In this document: piece after piece, positions 48,501 through 60,953 of the stretch
How positions within the stretch are numbered: position 1 is the stretch's first letter
Layout: the number at the start of each line of letters is the position of its first letter
Origin: Gonocerus acuteangulatus
Taxonomy: Eukaryota > Arthropoda > Insecta > Hemiptera > Coreidae
Reading direction: 5' to 3'
NCBI GenBank assembly: GCA_946811695.1
Contig: OX328124.1
Location: forward strand, 61,126,204-61,190,203
DNA length: 64,000 nucleotides
Made by a program: the position numbers and the translations under genes
Notes under the pieces: model-generated
Database searches by the model: none
Told to the model about the DNA's origin: nothing
The model's input: the letters and a program-made list of their open reading frames with translations, nothing else

Positions 48501-51500
48501 TACCGTGTCAAAATTAAATGTGTGGCTATATTGTATCGCATGATCTACCAATGCAGTCTTGTTGTCTTTCTCGTCAAGGTTTTTGGCATGTTGTTTGATT
48601 CTCTTTTTTAAAAGTTGCCCCGATTCTCCTACATACACCTTATCACACATTGCACAATCAATTTGATATATGTTATATTTGGTTTCTCTTTCTTTTAAAT
48701 CATCCTTAATTCGGCTGTAGCTTTTTATGATTTTGTCGTGATATATCCAGGAGATTCTTCCTAGGTCTTTACATTTATGTTTTATCTCATTGGCAAATAT
48801 TGGATTATAACGAAAGGTAATATAATTAACCAGCTCTAAAGTTTTCATATCTTTACTGTCATTATCCAATTTCTGTTTATAAATATGTTCATTGTGTATG
48901 AGTTTATCTGGTACAACTCCGTTTGTATTTAAAATGTTTGTTTTCCTATCGTCAAAAAAATCATAAATTTTACTTTGTATTAATTTCCTTCTTTTTTCTT
49001 GGTTGCCTTTTATGTCGTCTATTGTTTGTGTATCCTGAAGTTTACGTTTCAGAGTATGGTTGGTGTTGTCTGTTGCAACAGTCAGTTTTGGTTCTGTTAA
49101 TTTAACTCTTTTGCTCCTATTAGAATTGTCATTACCTATATGTTCAGTGTCATCCCTTTTCCGTTTACTATCAGAGTCATCATAAAAATAGTCGTCCGTA
49201 AAATTAAAAACATTCAAGTCAAAATTGATTAAATTTAAATTTTTCCCCACATCTAATTTCTTTTTGTAAAAAACATTTCTTTCGGCTCTTTTAATTTCTT
49301 TATTTATAATTTCCTCAGGGTAATTATTATCTCTAAATATAGTTTTGAGTTTATTTGTTATTTCATTTAAATATTTTGGTGATGTTCGCAGAAGCGCCGT
49401 CAGTGTCCTATTATAAAGCAAATTCTTTTTAAAATTTAAAGGGTGACTAGAATAAAAATTAATCATACGACCAGAAAATGTATTTTTAGTCTGCCATTTA
49501 AACTCAAGTCTATTGTCATTAGTTCGAATTATTTCCATATCTAAAAACATAATTTTGTTTTCATTTTCAATTTCTAAAGTGAACCCTAAATTCGTCTTAT
49601 TATTAAAAAACTGGAAGAGTCTATCTATATCGTTTTCATGTACACAAATTAATAGATCATCCACATATTTATAAAGAAATTGGATATGAATGTTACAGTC
49701 ATTTATGATTTCTTCTAATATGTGGTTCATTACAATTCCACTAATAGAAACAGATAAGTGGTTGCCCATTTGTACTCCAAATTTTTGTTTATAAATTCTA
49801 TTGTTAAACTTGAAATAGCCATCCTTTGTACATAATTTAATACCATCTATAAACAGGTTTTTGTCTTTTATTTTAGTTAGTTCTACAATTTTATCCCAAT
49901 TTTTGCCAATAAGTTTGATAGCCAAGTCCACCGGAATACTCGGGAACATATTAACAACATCGAAGGAAACCAACTTATAACCAGAGATTACTGTCATCTT
50001 TTCTAATTTATGTTTTAAATCTATAGCATTTTTTACGTCAAATGGATTATTATCAACAAAATGTTTTAATTCCATGTTCAATGATTTAGATAATTTGTGT
50101 GTAGGGGATTCTGTTGCGCTGACTATTGGTCTCAGTGGTTGCCCTTCCTTGTGTAATTTTATCAAGCCATAAATCAGAGGAATATTACTATTATAGTTTA
50201 TATATTTTAAACGATCATTCTTTCTAATGAAATTCATTTTAACTAATTTGTCCGTAAATTTTATTATTCTATTTGTCAGTCCATTGGTGGGATCATAGTC
50301 GATTTGTTTAAAATTATTCGAATCATTAACTATGTCATTCATTTTCTTATTGTAATCATCTTTAGTTATTATGACTGCTTTACTAGTTTTATCAGCTCTT
50401 ATTACCAATAATTCAGGATTATCATTTAGAAATTTCTTTGTTTTATACTCTGCCTTTCTCAATTTTTCTGCAACAGATATATTAATATGTTCTGGGATTT
50501 TATTGTAATTTACATTTCTCTTGGTCTTGTTTAAACTATGGAAAAATGATGTTCTAATTTTGTTTTTTGTTTCTAAATTAATCTCGGTATTGTTCAGCAT
50601 ATACTCAACGTCGACTATATAATTATTTACCATATGATCATCAATAGGCTTAAAAATATTAAAATTGTCACTTAATGATAAAAATTGTAATACTTCTTCT
50701 GGAATATCTACATTCGTCAAATTTACAACCCAGTCCATGTTAAAAGTCATAGGGGAGTTTTTCTTTCCGCAACAGCTTTGTATTTTCTTCAAATAAATGT
50801 TTTTAAAGTATTTTTGTATTCTAGAAGAATATAATTTTAAATATGTGTCAATTACATGTGAAATTTTCGGCTCAAAACATTTATCCTGCAGAAGGTTTTT
50901 ACATACGTTTTCTCTATTTGTTAAATTATGTATAAGTTGATAATTCCTACTGATTTCTAAATTCAATAATTTATATTTGAAAGATGACAAACTATTTAAA
51001 AAATTGTTGTACTTACAGAAACGATGGTCAAAGATAGAGTAAAATTTTTTTTTTTAGTTCTATTTTCAATAAATTTAGGAAATACATGGTTCATCTTGCA
51101 CATTTTCAGAAATTCGATTCGTTCCGTAGACATGATCTTTTCCTTCAGAATCCGCTGTAACTCGATGCACTTTTTCATTGCGTCGGTGTCAACATTCATT
51201 ACAACAATCTCGAGATAGTTTCGTTCGTCACTCCGCAGATTTGCCATGGAGTATTCCATATTATAAGATAGTGACCCTATTTTTCAATATATTCGTCTGT
51301 GGCAGAAGGTCAATTTTATAAAAACACACTTTCTTTTTTCTGTACTCTTTTATTTGGCTCTACATGTTTCACGTCGCTGTGACGCCTCTTCAGGAGCACT
51401 TAATCTAAATAAAATAAAACATGGTTACAGCCTATCCATTAGAGAACCTTCCGCAGGTAGGGCCACGTCTGGACTGATAAGATCAATCATGTCTACTAGG

Positions 51501-54500
51501 TATCAGCTGTTTAAAATCGATAGTTTTAGGGTAAATGTCGATTTTCCAAAAGAAGTTTTTTGTCATTTTATAAAATGTTTTTAAGTCGTCTTGTTTATTA
51601 AATTAAAAAATATTTTATCCAGGTATTTAATATCTGTTTTTTTGTTGACGGCCTTTTTCCTATTTTTAATTATGTGTATATTTTCCTTAATTTTTCTTTT
51701 TATGGGGTTTTTCTCTTTATCTAATATCTTTACCGTGTCAAAATTAAATGTGTGGCTATATTGTATCGCATGATCTACCAATGCAGTCTTGTTGTCTTTC
51801 TCGTCAAGGTTTTTGGCATGTTGTTTGATTCTCTTTTTTAAAAGTTGCCCCGATTCTCCTACATACACCTTATCACACATTGCACAATCAATTTGATATA
51901 TGTTATATTTGGTTTCTCTTTCTTTTAAATCATCCTTAATTCGGCTGTAGCTTTTTATGATTTTGTCGTGATATATCCAGGAGATTCTTCCTAGGTCTTT
52001 ACATTTATGTTTTATCTCATTGGCAAATATTGGATTATAACGAAAGGTAATATAATTAACCAGCTCTAAAGTTTTCATATCTTTACTGTCATTATCCAAT
52101 TTCTGTTTATAAATATGTTCATTGTGTATGAGTTTATCTGGTACAACTCCGTTTGTATTTAAAATGTTTGTTTTCCTATCGTCAAAAAAATCATAAATTT
52201 TACTTTGTATTAATTTCCTTCTTTTTTCTTGGTTGCCTTTTATGTCGTCTATTGTTTGTGTATCCTGAAGTTTACGTTTCAGAGTATGGTTGGTGTTGTC
52301 TGTTGCAACAGTCAGTTTTGGTTCTGTTAATTTAACTCTTTTGCTCCTATTAGAATTGTCATTACCTATATGTTCAGTGTCATCCCTTTTCCGTTTACTA
52401 TCAGAGTCATCATAAAAATAGTCGTCCGTAAAATTAAAAACATTCAAGTCAAAATTGATTAAATTTAAATTTTTCCCCACATCTAATTTCTTTTTGTAAA
52501 AAACATTTCTTTCGGCTCTTTTAATTTCTTTATTTATAATTTCCTCAGGGTAATTATTATCTCTAAATATAGTTTTGAGTTTATTTGTTATTTCATTTAA
52601 ATATTTTGGTGATGTTCGCAGAAGCGCCGTCAGTGTCCTATTATAAAGCAAATTCTTTTTAAAATTTAAAGGGTGACTAGAATAAAAATTAATCATACGA
52701 CCAGAAAATGTATTTTTAGTCTGCCATTTAAACTCAAGTCTATTGTCATTAGTTCGAATTATTTCCATATCTAAAAACATAATTTTGTTTTCATTTTCAA
52801 TTTCTAAAGTGAACCCTAAATTCGTCTTATTATTAAAAAACTGGAAGAGTCTATCTATATCGTTTTCATGTACACAAATTAATAGATCATCCACATATTT
52901 ATAAAGAAATTGGATATGAATGTTACAGTCATTTATGATTTCTTCTAATATGTGGTTCATTACAATTCCACTAATAGAAACAGATAAGTGGTTGCCCATT
53001 TGTACTCCAAATTTTTGTTTATAAATTCTATTGTTAAACTTGAAATAGCCATCCTTTGTACATAATTTAATACCATCTATAAACAGGTTTTTGTCTTTTA
53101 TTTTAGTTAGTTCTACAATTTTATCCCAATTTTTGCCAATAAGTTTGATAGCCAAGTCCACCGGAATACTCGGGAACATATTAACAACATCGAAGGAAAC
53201 CAACTTATAACCAGAGATTACTGTCATCTTTTCTAATTTATGTTTTAAATCTATAGCATTTTTTTCGTCAAATGGATTATTATCAACAAAATGTTTTAAT
53301 TCCATGTTCAATGATTTAGATAATTTGTGTGTAGGGGATTCTGTTGCGCTGACTATTGGTCTCAGTGGTTGCCCTTCCTTGTGTAATTTTATCAAGCCAT
53401 AAATCAGAGGAATATTACTATTATAGTTTATATATTTTAAACGATCATTCTTTCTAATGAAATTCATTTTAACTAATTTGTCCGTAAATTTTATTATTCT
53501 ATTTGTCAGTCCATTGGTGGGATCATAGTCGATTTGTTTAAAATTATTCGAATCATTAACTATGTCATTCATTTTCTTATTGTAATCATCTTTAGTTATT
53601 ATGACTGCTTTACTAGTTTTATCAGCTCTTATTACCAATAATTCAGGATTATCATTTAGAAATTTCTTTGTTTTATACTCTGCCTTTCTCAATTTTTCTG
53701 CAACAGATATATTAATATGTTCTGGGATTTTATTGTAATTTACATTTCTCTTGGTCTTGTTTAAACTATGGAAAAATGATGTTCTAATTTTGTTTTTTGT
53801 TTCTAAATTAATCTCGGTATTGTTCAGCATATACTCAACGTCGACTATATAATTATTTACCATATGATCATCAATAGGCTTAAAAATATTAAAATTGTCA
53901 CTTAATGATAAAAATTGTAATACTTCTTCTGGAATATCTACATTCGTCAAATTTACAACCCAGTCCATGTTAAAAGTCATAGGGGAGTTTTTCTTTCCGC
54001 AACAGCTTTGTATTTTCTTCAAATAAATGTTTTTAAAGTATTTTTGTATTCTAGAAGAATATAATTTTAAATATGTGTCAATTACATGTGAAATTTTCGG
54101 CTCAAAACATTTATCCTGCAGAAGGTTTTTACATACGTTTTCTCTATTTGTTAAATTATGTATAAGTTGATAATTCCTACTGATTTCTAAATTCAATAAT
54201 TTATATTTGAAAGATGACAAACTATTTAAAAAATTGTTGTACTTACAGAAACGATGGTCAAAGATAGAGTAAAATTTTTTAGTTCTATTTTCAATAAATT
54301 TAGGAAATACATGGTTCATCTTGCACATTTTCAGAAATTCGATTCGTTCCGTAGACATGATCTTTTCCTTCAGAATCCGCTGTAACTCGATGCACTTTTT
54401 CATTGCGTCGGTGTCAACATTCATTACAACAATCTCGAGATAGTTTCGTTCGTCACTCCGCAGATTTGCCATGGAGTATTCCATATTATAAGATAGTGAC

Positions 54501-56193
54501 CCTATTTTTCAATATATTCGTCTGTGGCAGAAGGTCAATTTTATAAAAACACACTTTCTTTTTTCTGTACTCTTTTATTTGGCTCTACATGTTTCACGTC
54601 GCTGTGACGCCTCTTCAGGAGCACTTAATCTAAATAAAATAAAACATGGTTACAGCCTATCCATTAGAGAACCTTCCGCAGGTAGGGCCACGTCTGGACT
54701 GATAAGATCAATCATGTCTACTAGGTATCAGCTGTTTAAAATCGATAGTTTTAGGGTAAATGTCGATTTTCCAAAAGAAGTTTTTTGTCATTTTATAAAA
54801 TGTTTTTAAGTCGTCTTGTTTATTAAATTAAAAAATATTTTATCCAGGTATTTAATATCTGTTTTTTTGTTGACGGCCTTTTTCCTATTTTTAATTATGT
54901 GTATATTTTCCTTAATTTTTCTTTTTATGGGGTTTTTCTCTTTATCTAATATCTTTACCGTGTCAAAATTAAATGTGTGGCTATATTGTATCGCATGATC
55001 TACCAATGCATTCATTATCTTAATTACAAAGCTTATTTTAAAAAATATTATACCTTAATAATTTGTTGTAATAAGTTTAATTTAGAATATTTGTCTAACA
55101 TTTAATGATATATTGTACTCAAAATATTTTAATTGACTAGGAACTTAAAAAGTCCGATTCTTGACGAAAAAACTGCGTCATCTTAGCGCGGTTCCGTTCT
55201 TATCTCTAGTGTTTATGAAGGCATAGAATAGAAACAGTTATTACTTTGCTTAGATCAATAGCGAAACACCTATCCAAATGAAATCTCAAACAAACCAGTC
55301 TTCAAAGGTCTTGATTTACAATCTTACCTGTATGGGTCAGCTATCCCATAAGTCGGGCAGAAAGGCCTCCGCTCTGAGGCATTTGGAAAGCCTTGGGATC
55401 TCTCTCTTTGAACGCTACATTTTTAACAATAAATTGATCTTCTTATTTTACTTAATCTGTTTTATTGTCAAATACATTATCCGACTATAAGCAATTTAAA
55501 AATAACAAGGAATAAAACAGTCAAAAAGACCTGCTCGAATAAACGAAATCAATTACTATAAAGTTTTAAGCACTTATTTCTCCGATAGACATCGCCTAAT
55601 TAAAACTTTCTTTAGAACCTTTTTTGTAGAGCATTTAATAAGCTTTCGAATGGTAACCTTCTGCTTCCCAAGATTGTCAACGGTTTTCGAGATACTAACG
55701 AAAGTATACAAAGTTACCAGAACTTTTCTTGTCTGTTAATAAAATATTTTATTCTAACCCTTCCTTAACTCCAAACGTATCAAAAATTTCAACATATTAG
55801 TTTTAATGAAAGTAGAACATGCAGAAAATGTTTCAACTGAATCCCATGATTCTAAGCACCCAAACCAAAAACGGTATTCAAAAACTATTTTCCTCTTTTC
55901 TCGAAAACGGTTAAAGCTATCGCCTTGAAAATGGTTTCATTCGTTTTCCTAGCCCAAGAAGCCTATACAACTTGGCCATTAGCGCCCTTACAAGCTTATG
56001 AACTCAAAAACGTAAGCGTTACGATTTTTTTTTTTTTTTTTTGCGCGAATTTCGCCCCAAACGCCATCTTCCAGTGGGCAGATTCTGCTGGTTGACGAAC
56101 TTGACCTTTCAAATTGGAAGACGGATTTTTGTACCAAATTTCATCACAATCGGACCATTAGGGAAGCCAGAAATGAGCGAACAGACAAATATA

Positions 56194-56253
<60 letters not shown>

Positions 56254-56793
56254 TATATACAAATTTGAACCACCGTTATTTTCGGTCTCTAGGGGTTCTG
56301 AAACGCGAAATTTTTTAGTCGGCACTTCCGGATTGTTTCATTGTATCAACCCTATAAGCGGGGTTCCTCCCTATGGGGGAGGGAGGAACCGCGCTAATAA
56401 AACATGAATATCAACTTACAATTTAGATGAGATAGAAGAAATCTGGTTGCTGACTATTTTTCTACATTAAAACTTCTTTAAGGTACAGCTATTATAATTT
56501 TTGAGGCGGCTTTCCTACAGCCGTGAGGCAACATCATATTGCATATTTATGACGATTTTCTGACATGTTATTGCCTTTGAAGTCGTATATTTTTGGATAT
56601 GTTCAATGGATTTTAATGTGTGTGGGGTTGCTTTAAAAAATTTAACAAATTTGCATTTTAGCGCGGTTCCTCCCTCCCCCATAGGGAGGAACCCCGCTTA
56701 TAGGGTTGATACAATGAAACAATCCGGAAGTGCCGACTAGAAAATTTCGCGTTTCAGAACCCCTAGAGACCGAAAATAACGGTGGTTCAAATT

Positions 56794-56848
<55 letters not shown>

Positions 56849-57318
56849 CTGTTCGCTCATTTCTGGCTTCCCTGATGGTCCGATTTTGATGAAATTTGGT
56901 ACAAAAATCCGTCGTCCAATTTGAAAGGTCAAGTTCGTTAACCAGCAAAATCCGCCCACTGGAAGATGGCGTTTGGGGCGAAATTCGCGCAGAAAAAAAT
57001 CGTAACGCTTACGTTTTTGAGTTCATAAGCTTGTAAGTACTCTTTTTATAAACTTCTTGGGCTAGAAAAACGAATGAAACCATTTTCAAGGCGATAGCTT
57101 TAACCGTTGTCGAGAAAATTGGAAAAATAGTTTTTGAATTCCGTTTTTGGTTTGGGTACTTAGAATCACGGGATTCAGTTGAAACATTATCTGCATGTTC
57201 TAATTTCATTAAAACTAATATGTTGAAAGTTATGTTACGTTTGGAGTTAAGGAAGGGTTAGAATAAAATATTTTAAGAACAGACATGAAAAGTTTTGGTA
57301 ACTTTGTATACTTTCCTT

Positions 57319-57378
<60 letters not shown>

Positions 57379-60300
57379 GGCGCATCTACTTCTAGGTCAT
57401 TAGCGCCGACATCCAGGGTGCAGCGAGGAATTTTCCCAGCGAGCCTTGAGATGAGAAAATTCCTGCCGGAGGTGGGAATCGAACCCACCATCTCCCGCTT
57501 ATGAATCCAGCGCGCTAGCCACTAGACTACGGGAGACCCCTACTTTCCTTAATATCTCGAAAAAGGTTGAGAATCTTGGGAAACGGAAGATGACCATTAG
57601 AAAGGTCACTAAATGCTCTACAAAAATGGTTCTAAAGAAAGTTTTGATTAGGCGATGTCAATCGGAGAAATAAGTGCATAAAACTTTAAAGTAATTGATT
57701 TCGCTTATTCGAACTGTTCTTTTTCTCTTTGATTTTCGTACTTAGAATTATGGGATTCAGTTGAAACATTTTCTGCATGTTCTACATTCATTAAAACTAA
57801 TATGTTGAAATTTTTGTTACGTTTGGAGTTTAGGAAGGGTTAGAATAAAATATTTTATTAACAGACATAAAAAGTTTTGGTAACTTTGTATACTTTCCTT
57901 AATATCTCGAAAAAGGTTGAGAATCTTGGGAAACGGAAGATGACCATTAGAAAGCTCACTAAATGCTCTACAAAAATGATTCTGATGAAAGTTTTGATTA
58001 GGCGATGTCAATCGGAGAAATAAGTGCATAAAACTTTAAAGTAATTGATTTCGCTTATTCGAACTGTTCTTTTTCTCTTTGATTTTGGTACTTAGAATTA
58101 TGGGATTCTGTTGAAACATTTTCTGCATGTTCTACATTCATTAAAACTAATATGTTGAAATTTTTGTTACGTTTGGAGTTTAGGAAGGGTTAGAATAAAA
58201 TATTTTATTAACAGACATAAAAAGTTTTGGTAACTTTGTATACTTTCCTTAATATCTCGAAAAAGGTTGAGAATCTTGGGAAACGGAAGATGACCATTAG
58301 AAAGCTCACTAAATGCTCTACAAAAATGGTTCTGATGAAAGTTTTGATTAGGCGATGTCAATCGGAGAAATAAGTGCTTAAAACTTTAAAGTAATTGATT
58401 TCGCTTATTCGAACTGTTCTTTTTGTCTGTTTTATTCCTTGTTATTTTTAAATTGCTTATAGTCAGCTAATGTATTTGACAATAAAACAGATTAAGTAAA
58501 ATAAGAAGATCAATTTATTGTTAGAAATGTAGCGTTCAAAGAGAGAGATCCCAAGGCTATCCAAATGCCTCTGAGCGGAGGCCTTTCTGCCCGACTTATG
58601 GTATAGCTGACCCATACAGGTAAGATTGTAAATCAAGACCTTTCAAGACTGGTTTGTTTGAGATTTCATTTGGATAGCTGTTTTGCTATTGATCTAAACA
58701 AAGTAATAACTGTTTCTATTCTATGCCTTCATAAACACTAGAGATAAGAACGGAACCGCGCTAAGATGACGCGGTTCCTGCGAATCGGACTTTTTTTACT
58801 TTTTTAATGGACTTCATTTTAACAGAAATTCGATGAAGTTTTTAGTTTTTCCCGTTTTTCTAAGAGGAGGCGGATAGAGAACAATGGGTGGCTCCTCAAT
58901 AATGTAGGCACCGACATCTACAAGAAATGCTATATAGATCTCTTGGGACAATTTCATTGTAGATCAGTGTTTGTGAAATACATGCAAATTCTCAAACATA
59001 AAAAAAAAAAAATAATAATAATACTCATATAGGTATGTATATTAAAAAAAAAGACTCATTCATATATTTAAAAAAAAATTACTTTTAGTCGAAACATCAT
59101 GATGAAATTTTATGTGTTGGTTACTAGTTATATAAAGAGTATTTTGTCCAAGTTTTAATTTTTTTCATTCAGTCCTTCTTGAGATATACCCATTCAAAAA
59201 TCCAATTTGAAGAAATTGCAATTTTGGAAGACCTTTAAAACCTGAGGTGACATCCAAAAGGTATAATCTTTTTTTCAGTCATGGTGTAAGTTATATCTTT
59301 AAGGGAGGAAAATATTAAATATGTGTATCCATTAGTCCATTTAAAAAAAATCTTAAAAATACAAGTTTTCTCCGTTTTTTTTTTTTGTTTTTTTTTTTTT
59401 GTTTTTTAAGTTAGTTTTAGGCACTTTCCGGGACACTGAGCCATCTGGCAGATGCTTTTAGACCACTTTTTTATTCCATTTTTCCACTGCGTATATATGA
59501 ATTGCACTATTAGATTAGCAATACATATGTGTCCTAACATACTTATTTATACAATGCTTCTAATGGTTTAGCTTATTAATAATTGTCACGTGATCTATTT
59601 GCAATTTTTTGACTAATATAAGGTTAAAAGAATCAATTACGAATCTCACTACAATATTCCTTTAGTATTTTTCTTGAGGTTTTCACTGTGGAGCCATCAT
59701 GTTCCCCCCTTCTTTTTTAGTACTGTCCACATAGCATATTTAGTTATAAAGTTAGGTTTTTGTCTGTCAATCAAAGCAAAGTGGTAGACCACTTGATCTC
59801 AGGGGTAGTTATCATCCTGGAAGAACGTCTTTCATTTTCTGACTTAACTGTCTTGTCCAAATGGACATACTTCTAATTTTTTCTTAATTTTCCATGAACT
59901 GATGAAAAAATATAATAAAAGTTTCTATAAGAATTCTTTGTATTATATGTAAGTGACTCAAATATATTGAAAACATTTCTTCTTTTCAGAAATAAAGTAC
60001 CTCCTAGGCCTGCTGGACAAAGAACAGAACCTGAAAATAATAGTGTAAGCATGACAAAAATGTTAAGTAACTGACACATAATTAACTAAACAATTCTAAG
60101 AACAGGGTGGTGATGAACCAATGTGCAAGAGGGGTTGGCTAGCCTTTTGGCTGCATTGAAGGAAACATTTATTGAGACAGGCAATTTTTTTTCGATTTGA
60201 AGATAGAATAAAAGTTCTTCTTCATTAAAATTTATCTGTATTAAGGAGAAAGCAATCTGGGTTTTCATTGTATATTTTTATGAAATTCTGTGGTAGTTAT

Positions 60301-60919
60301 CCTTTTTTTCAAAATAATGGAGATCTGTCTAAGTTGTGTATTTTATGTTTCCCTTTAAGTCCCCCAAGCAAGCAAAACTGGTTGAATGTTTAAAGAGATC
60401 TTCCTACATTTGGTCGTTTTGTGATGGCAAGAAGCTCAGCTTCTTGAAAGTGATATCCTACAAATTGTTTTGCTTGATGTAATTTATAAGTAATAAGTAG
60501 CTGAGCAGGCATATTGAAGCGGAGGACTTAGGGAAAAGTAGGCATATTGTGTTACTGAGGAATTTTAGGTATCAAAAACACTCTCTTTTGAAAGATTTTC
60601 TCACATTAAAAAAAGGCCGTCATCCAGGAGCTGCTTAACTAAGCACTTTCTTTATGAAGTTTCTTAGTTATTGTGCTATATACAGGGTGTTTCAGGATTA
60701 AGTGGCCAAACTAAAAATATGAACTTATGACCTCAAAAAAAAAAAAAAAAATACTTCCTTTTCTACTTCCTCTTCTTGAAATGCAACCAAATTTTACTCA
60801 TCCTGGTTTAGATGAATGTAGAAAGTACAGAATTGGTAAGCCTGGGTTTCTTCCCATAGGGGAGGAGGGAATGTTCCAAACACATAAAGAGAACAATTGC
60901 CGTTGATTAACTCTACTAT

Positions 60920-60953
<34 letters not shown>

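Larger units (their letters stand above)
48060..55010 (-). mobile_element. Tandem Penelope-like array: two full units and one truncated
   Basis: Head-to-tail units 48060-51289, 51290-54514 and 54515-55010, read on the minus strand. The units are nearly identical: a 5-nt length change in an A tract and one missense change are the coding differences found. The array is flanked by a perfect 12-bp duplication, TTCATTATCTTA (48048-48059 and 55011-55022), so it integrated as one insertion. Transcription-wise the truncated unit is at the 5' side, giving the long-terminal-repeat-like structure known for Penelope elements. Each unit has a hammerhead-like motif. It sits in RNF185 intron 2, antisense to the gene. 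Confidence 0.95.
56656..58793 (-). mobile_element. Hairpin-ended repeat, copy 3, with three 350-bp units and a SINE
   Basis: Inverse of copy 2: the element end is at 56656 (TTAGCGCGGTTCCTCC) and its start at 58793 (inverse of AAAGTCCGATTCGCAGG). The left hairpin here is complete: GGAACCGCG/CGCGGTTCC. The central 350-bp unit is present in tandem, at 57541, 57891 and 58241. A family A SINE interrupts the first boundary. With copy 2 it forms a 3.6-kb imperfect palindrome. Confidence 0.65.

Noticed and set aside
48361..49105. 60-codon plus-strand ORFs rich in Phe/Leu, repeated in each unit
   Set aside because: They are opposite-strand shadows of the RT/endonuclease ORF.
48060..54622. CRISPR-like or satellite array of three identical units
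   Set aside because: Units of 3.2 kb encode a Penelope polyprotein and are flanked by a target duplication; there are no spacers.
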